A stretch of DNA of 9,059 nucleotides from NCBI GenBank assembly GCA_946887105.1, contig CAMPKJ010000202.1, positions 1-9,059 of the forward strand. The letters are read 5' to 3'. Of this stretch, positions 1 through 5,314 are shown in pieces. The position numbers and the translations under genes are program-made. How positions within the stretch are numbered: the first letter of the stretch is position 1; the number at the start of each line of letters is the position of its first letter. The notes under the pieces are model-generated. The model was not told where the DNA came from. It did not search any database and worked only from the letters and a program-made list of their open reading frames with translations. This DNA comes from an uncultured Acidobacteriota bacterium (GTDB lineage Bacteria; Acidobacteriota; Thermoanaerobaculia; Gp7-AA8).

Positions 1-1
1 A

Positions 2-859
2 TCCAGCGAAGCGTCCGTGACGCTGCCGCCGACCGGTGGAATCGGGGAGGCGGTGAGCGGGCCATACGACCAGGAAGGCATTTCCTTCCTCAGCGCCCGC
101 AGCTACGTCACCGGCAGCGCGTTCGGCGACTCCGCGTACAACACGTACGCGAACGTCACCGTCAACAATCTCGATATCCAGGGCCGCATCCAGGCCCAGG
201 TACTGAACACCACGGTCACGTCGATGAACCGCCGCGACGCGAATGGCTGCATCGGCGAATCGCGCATCTCATTCGACGCGAACATCGTGGGCCTGGTGAT
301 CGACGGGCACCTGATCGACGTCGATTTCAATCCCGAGCCGTTCCGCCGCAACGCGACGTTCGACGAGTTCGTGCGCGCGTTTCCGGCCATGCCGCCGGAC
401 GAGGCCAGATCGCTGGCCGAGGCGTACAAATGGCCGCTCGACGAGTGCCTCGATGAAACGACCGGGCGGTACCACATTCCGAGCCGCTGCTCGACCGGCA
501 TTCGCGCGTCGCTGCTGCGGAGCACGTATCCCGCGCTCGCTCCGGGCGAGATCAACGGCATCACCCGCCGTGGATACACCATCGAGGTGGCCGGTTTCGG
601 TCTGATCCACCTCGGCGAGGTGTTGCTCAAAGCGGGCCGCCGCCGCATCAACCTGATGCGCGTGGAGCTCGGAAAGACGCTCGATGGCGCGTCGATGTTG
701 AGCGCGCCGCTGCCGGAAGGCGGTGGCCTGCCGCGCCTCGCAGCCGCGGGGATGGACGGCGGAGCGGACGTGATCGCGCTGGTCCCCGAGGCCGGCGGCC
801 TCGGAGGGACGTACACTTTTGCCTCGGGTGAAGGCAATGGGACGGACTTCCTGCCGTAA
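2..859 (+). CDS. Probable surface/secreted protein of unknown function, 5' end missing
   Basis: The frame is open to the left edge, so this is the C-terminal 285 residues of a longer protein. A GTG at 17 could serve as a start but has no ribosome site and lies in continuous coding sequence, so I treat the gene as truncated. The first ~110 visible residues are rich in G, S, T, N and V in alternating polar/hydrophobic stretches (for example NTYANVTVNNLDIQG and SFDANIVGLVIDGH), which suggests a beta-sandwich exported protein. A more charged central part (residues ~115-180) holds two Cys about 16 residues apart. The end is Gly/Ala/Leu-rich. It faintly resembles the choice-of-anchor P type of bacterial surface proteins, but I cannot confirm this by eye. 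Its 3' end overlaps the CHAT gene by 23 bases, suggesting one operon. The function is not recognised. Confidence is good that it is coding and low on the type. Confidence 0.7.
   Translation, partial: SSEASVTLPPTGGIGEAVSGPYDQEGISFLSARSYVTGSAFGDSAYNTYANVTVNNLDIQGRIQAQVLNTTVTSMNRRDANGCIGESRISFDANIVGLVIDGHLIDVDFNPEPFRRNATFDEFVRAFPAMPPDEARSLAEAYKWPLDECLDETTGRYHIPSRCSTGIRASLLRSTYPALAPGEINGITRRGYTIEVAGFGLIHLGEVLLKAGRRRINLMRVELGKTLDGASMLSAPLPEGGGLPRLAAAGMDGGADVIALVPEAGGLGGTYTFASGEGNGTDFLP
827..834 (+). promoter_or_regulatory. Ribosome binding site inside the upstream gene, setting the CHAT start
   Basis: GGTGAAGG lies two bases before the ATG at 837, inside the coding end of the preceding gene. The spacing is short. 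Other in-frame starts exist at TTG 819 and GTG 828, but ATG 837 gives the cleanest signal peptide (basic n-region followed at once by the Leu-rich core). The position inside the upstream frame is typical of translational coupling. Confidence 0.4.
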
Positions 860-3257
860 ACGACTGCTGGCGCCGCTGCTGCTCCTGATCCTCACCGGAG
901 CGGCAGCGGCACCAACCGCGGACGTTCTTTACCGTCAGGCCCAGGCCGCGTTCGCACGCGGCAACTACGCTCAAACCCGTACCCTTGCGGCGAACGCACT
1001 GAAGCAGTTGGCCGCCGCCGACAGTGAGCTCGGGTGGCGCGTGCGCATCCTCTACGCCGACGCGCTCATGGGTACGCCCGCAGAAGCGCGCGCACTCCTC
1101 CAGCGGCCATTGCCGGTGAACCTCGCCGGAACCGACGTCGAGATCCTGCGTCTTCGCGGGTTGGCGCTGGCGGCCAAGCGCCTGCGCGACGACGCGGCGT
1201 TCGACGTGGCCATCCGGCAGGCGCACAAGCTCGCCGAGAAGCGGCCGCACACTCTTCCCAGCGTGCTGCTCGTGCTCGCGAACTACGACGAGAAAAAAGG
1301 CGATCGGTGGGCGCGCGAGGCGCTCCGGCTCTCGAAAAAATACAAAGACGTGCAGAACGAAACGCGGGTGCGCGGCACCATCGGGCTGCGGCTCGCAAAC
1401 GCCGGACGTTTCGACGAGGCGATCGACATCTGGGAGCCGGTTCTGAAGCAGGCGCGCTCGCTCGGAAACGAATCGCTGGTGCAGAAAACCGAGGGAAACC
1501 TCGGATGGGCGTACCTCGAGCTGGGCGACTACGAAATGGCCAACGCGTATTTTTCGAAAGCGCGGGCGACGGCCCAGCAGATCGGCGCATCGCACGAGAT
1601 GGTGCCGTGGACGTACCAGCTGGGAAACATCCTGCTGCACGACGGCGATCTCGAGGGAGCGCAGAAGCAATATCGCGCCGCGTATGAACTCGCGGTCAAA
1701 ACGAAGCATGCGCAGTTGGGCACGACGCTGATCTATCTCGCGAATGCATCCCTGCTCGCCGGACGACTTGCCGAAGCGCATCAGTACGCCGATGCCGCTC
1801 TCGAAGAAAGAAGGAAGGACGAGGATCCGGATGCTCTGTTGCGCTGCCATCTGTTGAACGCGCGCATCCTGATGGCGGAAGGAAAACTCGACGAAGCAGA
1901 GCGGCAATTGAAGGATGTGGCGGCGCGCACGAAAAGCGAGCAGACGCGATGGGAGTCGCATGGCCGTCTGGCGCAGCTCTACGTGAAGCAAGGCGATGCA
2001 GTCCACGCCGAAAATGCATTCGGCGATGCAGTGAAGATCGTCCGCGACATGCGCTCGAACGTGAACGACGACGAGCTGCGCTTCGCATTCTTCACGTCGA
2101 TGACGGAGCTGTTCGACTCCTATATCGATTTTCTGGTCGCGCGCGGACGCGACGCGGATGCGCTCGACGTCACCGAGTCGGCGCGCGCGCAGACGCTGGA
2201 AGAAGGACGCGACGACATCATCGAACGGCGCGACCCGCGCGCCATCGCACGCGACACCGGCGCGACCATCCTCTGCTACTGGCTCGGCAGCGCGCGTTCG
2301 TATGTCTGGGTGGTCACGCCGAACACGGTCGACGCAATCGCGCTTCCGCCGAGGCGCAGGATCGAAGCGCTGGTCGAGCGCTATCAGAACAACTTGATGA
2401 GCGGCCCCGGCGGCTCGCTCAGCCAGAGCAGTGCGCGCGGCGCGGAGCTCTGGAAGCTGCTCGTCGAACCGGCAGCGCGCGCCATCGCGCCGCGCGCGCG
2501 CGTGATCGTCGTTCCCGACGGCCGCCTGCACGCATTCAACATGGAGACGCTGGTCGTTCCCACACCGACGCCGCATTACTGGATCGAAGACGTGGTGCTC
2601 TCGACTTCCGGCTCGCTCGGATTGCTGGCGCGCAAGGCGCCCGCGTCGCAGGGGGATCCTCGCGTGCTGCTGGTCGGCGATCCGCCGCAGCCGAAGGAGT
2701 TCGCGCCGCTGCCGAGGGCAGGGGAAGAGATCCGAAGAATCCGAAAGCATTTCGGCGCACGGAGTGTGGTGTTGTCGGGTGCGAAAGCGACGGCGTCCGC
2801 GTATCGGGCCGCCTCACCGCAAGCGTTCACGCATCTGCATTTTGTCGCGCACGGCGTGGCCACGCGGCTCAAGCCGCTCGACTCGGCGATCGTGCTCGCG
2901 CGCGAAGGCGACACGTTCAAGCTCTACGCACGCGACATCGCCAACATGCCGCTCGACGCGCGGCTCGTGACCATCTCCAGCTGCCACGGCGCGGGAACGC
3001 GCACGTATGCGGGCGAAGGTCTGGTGGGTTTGAGCTGGGCGTTCCAGCGCGCGGGCGCCGGCAGCGTCATCGCCGCGCTATGGGAAGTGAACGACCGCGC
3101 CACGCCCGGATTGATGGATGCGTTTTACGCGAGTCTCGTCAAAGGCACGCATCCGGCGATCGCATTGCGAGACGCCAAACTCTCGCTGCTGAACAAGCGC
3201 GGTGCGCACGCGAAGCCGATGTACTGGGCGCCGTTCACGCTGTACGGCAGCTCGTAG
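837..3257 (+). CDS. Exported TPR-CHAT domain protease
   Basis: 806 residues from ATG 837. Residues 1-25 form a Sec signal peptide: basic CRKR, a Leu-rich core, then AAAA before PTADV; no lipobox Cys is present. Residues ~27-420 are a helical solenoid of TPR-type repeats, seen as recurring G-x-Y/F...A...Y/F..A patterns such as LGWAYLELGDYEMANAYFSKA. Residues ~470-806 form a CHAT domain, the caspase-like clan CD peptidase fold. It has the His motif HFVAHG (His672) and the Cys motif SSCHGAG (Cys716), followed by the family signature EGLVGLSWAFQRAGAGSVIAALW. Both dyad residues are intact, so activity is expected. Established: TPR-CHAT proteins cut specific protein targets when a partner binds the TPRs, as in separase-like and Craspase-type systems. 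Inferred: this one acts in the periplasm or outside the cell, in contrast to the cytoplasmic defence forms. It probably shares an operon with the overlapping upstream surface-type gene. The substrate is unknown. Confidence 0.9.
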   Translation: MGRTSCRKRLLAPLLLLILTGAAAAPTADVLYRQAQAAFARGNYAQTRTLAANALKQLAAADSELGWRVRILYADALMGTPAEARALLQRPLPVNLAGTDVEILRLRGLALAAKRLRDDAAFDVAIRQAHKLAEKRPHTLPSVLLVLANYDEKKGDRWAREALRLSKKYKDVQNETRVRGTIGLRLANAGRFDEAIDIWEPVLKQARSLGNESLVQKTEGNLGWAYLELGDYEMANAYFSKARATAQQIGASHEMVPWTYQLGNILLHDGDLEGAQKQYRAAYELAVKTKHAQLGTTLIYLANASLLAGRLAEAHQYADAALEERRKDEDPDALLRCHLLNARILMAEGKLDEAERQLKDVAARTKSEQTRWESHGRLAQLYVKQGDAVHAENAFGDAVKIVRDMRSNVNDDELRFAFFTSMTELFDSYIDFLVARGRDADALDVTESARAQTLEEGRDDIIERRDPRAIARDTGATILCYWLGSARSYVWVVTPNTVDAIALPPRRRIEALVERYQNNLMSGPGGSLSQSSARGAELWKLLVEPAARAIAPRARVIVVPDGRLHAFNMETLVVPTPTPHYWIEDVVLSTSGSLGLLARKAPASQGDPRVLLVGDPPQPKEFAPLPRAGEEIRRIRKHFGARSVVLSGAKATASAYRAASPQAFTHLHFVAHGVATRLKPLDSAIVLAREGDTFKLYARDIANMPLDARLVTISSCHGAGTRTYAGEGLVGLSWAFQRAGAGSVIAALWEVNDRATPGLMDAFYASLVKGTHPAIALRDAKLSLLNKRGAHAKPMYWAPFTLYGSS

Positions 3258-3264
3258 GCGCCGT

Positions 3265-3341
3265 TGGCGTCCCCGGCAGGGCTCGAACCTGCGACCCACA
3301 GCTTAGAAGGCTGTTGCTCTGTCCAGCTGAGCTACGGGGAC
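3265..3341 (-). tRNA. tRNA-Arg (anticodon TCT)
   Basis: The minus strand folds into a full cloverleaf. The acceptor is GTCCCCG paired with CGGGGAC. The D arm is GCTC/GAGC, with A at position 20. The anticodon stem ACAGC/GCTGT encloses the loop CTTCTAA, giving anticodon TCT, which reads AGA. The T arm is GCAGG/CCTGC with loop TTCGAGC. The discriminator is G73 and the CCA end is encoded (3265-3267). A20 and G73 agree with known arginine identity elements. Its 3' end is only seven bases from the stop codon of the convergent CHAT gene, and no U-rich terminator is visible there. Confidence 0.97.
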
Positions 3342-3362
3342 GGAAGTTGCCGCGGAGCGAGT

Positions 3363-3439
<77 letters not shown>

Positions 3440-3466
3440 ACTCGGTGCCGCTCAACAGGAGCGGGC

Positions 3467-3495
3467 AGTATGCCATTCCGGTCGAGCTGGCTGAA
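3467..3495 (-). promoter_or_regulatory. Candidate sigma70-type promoter for the tRNA pair
   Basis: On the minus strand, a weak -35 TTCAGC (3490-3495) is followed after 17 bases by a -10 CATACT (3467-3472), then a GC-rich stretch GCCCGC. Transcription would start near 3460, about 20 bases before the mature tRNA-Pro. A GC-rich discriminator after the -10 is typical of stable-RNA promoters under stringent control. The -35 matches only three of six consensus bases, so read-through from the upstream membrane-protein gene is an alternative. Confidence 0.3.
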
Positions 3496-3502
3496 CCCCG
3501 CG

Positions 3503-3931
3503 TTACACAGCCTGGGCGCTGGCCTGCTGTCCGTACGTGTGCGGCGGCAGCGCCGCTTCCCACTTCGGCGCGATCTCTTTCTCGAGCAGGAACTCGAACG
3601 TCGCACCGTGGGAACGGAGACGCAGCACGCGATGGCCGTGCACGTCGCGGCCCGTGGCCAGTTCGTTCCCGTATTCGACCTCGTCGATGCGGTTCAGATC
3701 GAATGACGCCTCGAGGTCCGAGTTCTCGTAGTAGAGCGTGTCGGCCGACAGAGCAAGCGCGACCGGGATCTGCTCCCGCCCTTCCACATAATCCGCGCGT
3801 GTGACGAGTCTGGACGAGCCGCGTCTCTTGTCCATCAGCGCGCCGAGAACGTCGCCCTGACGAAGCCTCAGGTAGATCACGACCAGTACGGCGAGAACCG
3901 CCAGTCCAATGATAGTCACGGTCGCAGACAT
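3503..3931 (-). CDS. Small membrane-anchored protein with a possible PH-like cytoplasmic domain, function unknown
   Basis: 142 residues, started at ATG 3931 because a strong ribosome site sits six bases upstream. One transmembrane helix spans residues ~4-21 (TVTIIGLAVLAVLVVIYL), followed by R22, R24 and a basic KRR at 35-37, so the rest should be cytoplasmic. Residues ~55-135 alternate hydrophobic and polar residues in short strands (IPVALALSADTLYYEN, ASFDLNRIDEVEYG, HRVLRLRSHGATFEFLL). They end in a likely helix EIAPKWEAAL. This order of strands then one C-terminal helix resembles a small PH-like barrel, but that is inference from pattern only. There is no catalytic motif and I do not recognise a named family. 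The tRNA pair follows 63 bases downstream on the same strand; the Nudix gene is divergent, 140 bases away. Confidence 0.8.
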   Translation of the reverse strand: MSATVTIIGLAVLAVLVVIYLRLRQGDVLGALMDKRRGSSRLVTRADYVEGREQIPVALALSADTLYYENSDLEASFDLNRIDEVEYGNELATGRDVHGHRVLRLRSHGATFEFLLEKEIAPKWEAALPPHTYGQQASAQAV

Positions 3932-3937
3932 GCTTTG

Positions 3938-3946
3938 CCTCCTCCT
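3938..3946 (-). promoter_or_regulatory. Strong Shine-Dalgarno of the membrane-protein gene
   Basis: The minus strand reads AGGAGGAGG, six bases before ATG 3931. This is the best ribosome site in the window and fixes the start of the small membrane-protein gene. Confidence 0.75.
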
Positions 3947-3971
3947 CGTATGGTTCCTTTTTTCGGCTACT

Positions 3972-3987
3972 AAAAGGTAAGCCTTTT
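3972..3987. other. Short A/T-flanked hairpin in the divergent intergenic region
   Basis: AAAAGG-TAAG-CCTTTT is a six-pair palindrome followed by one more T on the plus strand. It lies in the 140-base gap between the membrane-protein and Nudix genes, in a locally AT-richer stretch. It could be a weak hairpin in the membrane-protein mRNA leader or an operator-like palindrome. No gene ends here, so it is unlikely to be a conventional terminator. The rest of the gap shows no strong motif apart from the -10-like TAGAAT. Confidence 0.3.
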
Positions 3988-4057
3988 TGCCCCAAAGGAC
4001 CAGAGGATTCCGCGAATTTCGGCATCTTGCAGCAGTGTCCGCTTGCCGTTGCGGGTC

Positions 4058-4063
4058 TAGAAT
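4058..4063 (+). promoter_or_regulatory. Possible -10 element placing the Nudix transcript start at its ATG
   Basis: TAGAAT matches the -10 consensus at five of six bases and ends eight bases before ATG 4072. The transcript would therefore begin at or next to the start codon. No Shine-Dalgarno lies before the ATG, and no good -35 lies at 16-18 bases. A leaderless mRNA is the economical reading, but short AT hexamers also occur by chance. Confidence 0.3.
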
Positions 4064-4071
4064 GACGACTG

Positions 4072-4521
4072 ATGAGCACCGTGAGGCGAAGGACGCGGAG
4101 AGAACATTCGTCGGGCGGTGCCGTCATCTCCATGCGCGACGGCGCGCCCCATGTCGCGCTCATCGCCACGCGCAGCCGTACGCGCTGGGGATTGCCGAAA
4201 GGTGCAGTCACCGAGGGCGAGACGTCCGAAGCTGCCGCGCTGCGCGAAGTGCGCGAGGAGACCGGGCTCGAGGCGCGCATTCTCAAGCCGCTGGACACGA
4301 TCGAGTACACGTTCCGCGCGGGCGACGCGTTGATCTTCAAACGCGTCGACTTCTACCTGATGGAGTACGTGGCCGGTGAGCTCGAGCCGCAGCTCAGCGA
4401 GGTGGACGACGTCGAGTGGGTCGAGCTGAAGGCTGCTTTGCGGCGCGCGAGCTTCGACTCGGAGCGGAAGCTGCTCGAGAGCGCGCTGCGGGAGCTTTCG
4501 CCGGCGCCTTCGCTTTCGTAG
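4072..4521 (+). CDS. Nudix hydrolase (MutT / Ap4A-hydrolase-like)
   Basis: 149 residues, a normal length for a single-domain Nudix enzyme. The complete Nudix box spans residues 44-66: G44, E50, then R58-E59-V60, E62-E63, G65-L66. The glutamates bind the Mg2+ that drives hydrolysis of nucleoside diphosphate-linked substrates. The preceding RWGLPKG (38-44) and SSGGAV (13-18) are typical of the Ap4A/Ap6A and diphosphoinositol-type branch, so a dinucleoside polyphosphate or similar is a likelier substrate than 8-oxo-dGTP. That specificity is inference. The C-terminal VDDVEWVELKAALRRA (~116-131) is the usual closing strand and helix. ATG 4072 is chosen because it gives a full domain, though no ribosome site is seen. 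The last 128 bases overlap the convergent phosphoesterase gene. Cytoplasmic. Confidence 0.92.
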   Translation: MSTVRRRTRREHSSGGAVISMRDGAPHVALIATRSRTRWGLPKGAVTEGETSEAAALREVREETGLEARILKPLDTIEYTFRAGDALIFKRVDFYLMEYVAGELEPQLSEVDDVEWVELKAALRRASFDSERKLLESALRELSPAPSLS

Positions 4522-5236
4522 TCGCTTTCTTCGTAGGCGCCTTCTTTGTAGCCGCTTTCGTCGCCGGCTTCTTTTTTGCGGTCAGCTTCGAAGCGAGCGT
4601 CGGCACCTTTCGCGATGCCGCCTTGCGGTTGCTCTGCCAGATGTTCGCGTCGCCGCTCATCTCCTCGACGGTCCTGTTCGACACCACCGATCGCGGCGCG
4701 AGCTCGGTCACGTCGACGCGATCGTTCGCAAACGCATCGCGGTGTTTGAGCAGCAGCCATTCGTTGCCCTTATCGGATCCCGACTTGCCGCGGATCTTCA
4801 CCAGCGCCCACTCGCCGAACATTTTCTTTCCCTGCAGCCGGAACGTGAGCTTGCCCGACTGCAGCGCCTTCACCGGATCGTCGCCCGGTTCGATGAACTC
4901 CCACGTGCCCTGGTCCCAGATGATCACGTTGCCCGCTCCGTAATTACCGGCGGGAATCACGCCCTCGAACGCTGCATAATCGTAGGGATGATCCTCGGTC
5001 ATCATGGCCAGGCGGCGCACGGTGGGATCGTACGACGGTCCTTTCGGCACCGCCCACGACTTGAGCACGCCCTCCATCTCCAGGCGAAAGTCATAGTGGA
5101 GACGCGTGGCCTGGTGCTTCTGGATGACGAAGATCGGGCCCTTGGCCAGCTTCTTCGTCCGGCCCGCAGGTTCCGGCGTATCGCCGAAGTCGCGCATTCC
5201 GCGGTATTTTTCGAGAAGGTCCGGCATGGACGGCAT
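4394..5236 (-). CDS. Stand-alone LigD-type 3'-phosphoesterase with basic C-terminal tail
   Basis: 280 residues. Residues ~10-175 match the PE domain found at the N terminus of some LigD DNA ligases, which removes 3'-phosphate and 3'-terminal ribonucleotides to leave clean 3'-OH ends for repair. The metal/phosphate residues are visible: H41, H47, D49, R51 in KHQATRLHYDFRLE, then H83 and Y87 in TEDHPYDYAAFEG. These sit one position from the H42, H48, D50, R52, H84, Y88 set I recall for Pseudomonas LigD. GNYGAGNVIIWDQGTWE and GEWALVKIRG complete the fold. There are no polymerase or ligase domains, and no Ku gene in the window. From ~208 on, the tail is Lys/Ala/Thr/Pro then Arg/Ser/Ala-rich, histone H1-like, probably unstructured and DNA-binding. 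ATG 5227 is an alternative start; the SD before 5236 is weak. The last ~42 codons run antisense to the Nudix gene. Confidence 0.9.
   Translation of the reverse strand: MPSMPDLLEKYRGMRDFGDTPEPAGRTKKLAKGPIFVIQKHQATRLHYDFRLEMEGVLKSWAVPKGPSYDPTVRRLAMMTEDHPYDYAAFEGVIPAGNYGAGNVIIWDQGTWEFIEPGDDPVKALQSGKLTFRLQGKKMFGEWALVKIRGKSGSDKGNEWLLLKHRDAFANDRVDVTELAPRSVVSNRTVEEMSGDANIWQSNRKAASRKVPTLASKLTAKKKPATKAATKKAPTKKATTKAKAPAKAPAARSRAASAPSRSSRAAKQPSARPTRRRPPR
4515..4559 (-). repeat. Three 15-base tandem repeats encoding a Lys/Ala pentapeptide
   Basis: Three consecutive 15-base units (4515-4529, 4530-4544, 4545-4559) of the form TTYGTAGNCGCYTTC on the plus strand. Read in the phosphoesterase frame they give KAATK, KAPTK, KATTK, the core of its basic tail. 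Further degenerate copies flank them on both sides. The Nudix stop codon TAG (4519-4521) falls in the first unit. The array may vary in copy number between strains. Confidence 0.7.
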
Positions 5237-5292
5237 TATCGCCTAGCTGCCGGACGGAAAAGGACTTAGCAGCGTCGAGGCGCTTTTCTTGC

Positions 5293-5301
5293 AAGGGAGG
5301 A
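5293..5301 (+). promoter_or_regulatory. Shine-Dalgarno-like site of the histidine kinase, widely spaced
   Basis: AAGGGAGGA lies 13 bases before ATG 5315, farther than the usual 5-9. No other in-frame start codon occurs between it and 5315, and the next ATG (5336) would cut into the first membrane helix. The 78-base divergent gap (5237-5314) to the phosphoesterase gene otherwise shows only a palindromic TTGCAA at 5289-5294 and no convincing promoter. Confidence 0.4.
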
Positions 5302-5314
5302 CCGCCGACTCGGT

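Noticed and set aside
2491..2504. Alternating CG tract (possible Z-DNA)
   Set aside because: It is explained by Ala/Arg codons of the CHAT gene in a GC-rich genome; short and not near a regulatory site.
648..2750. A 700-codon open frame on the minus strand opposite the CHAT gene
   Set aside because: It is an Arg/Ala/Leu-rich shadow caused by high GC and codon bias. No domains are visible, and the plus strand encodes clear TPR and CHAT motifs.
3972..3988. Hairpin followed by T residues read as a terminator
   Set aside because: No gene ends upstream on either strand (both neighbours diverge from here), and the stem is weak and A/T-rich.
4027..4063. TTGCAG ... TAGAAT as a full sigma70 promoter for the Nudix gene
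   Set aside because: The spacing is 25 bases, far from the usual 16-18; only the -10-like element is kept, at low confidence.
4416..4943. A 175-codon plus-strand frame rich in Phe/Ala/Val (FAGAFAFVVAFFVGAFFVAAF) resembling a membrane protein
   Set aside because: It is the antisense of the Lys/Ala repeats of the phosphoesterase tail (AAG/AAA read as CTT/TTT), not a real membrane segment.
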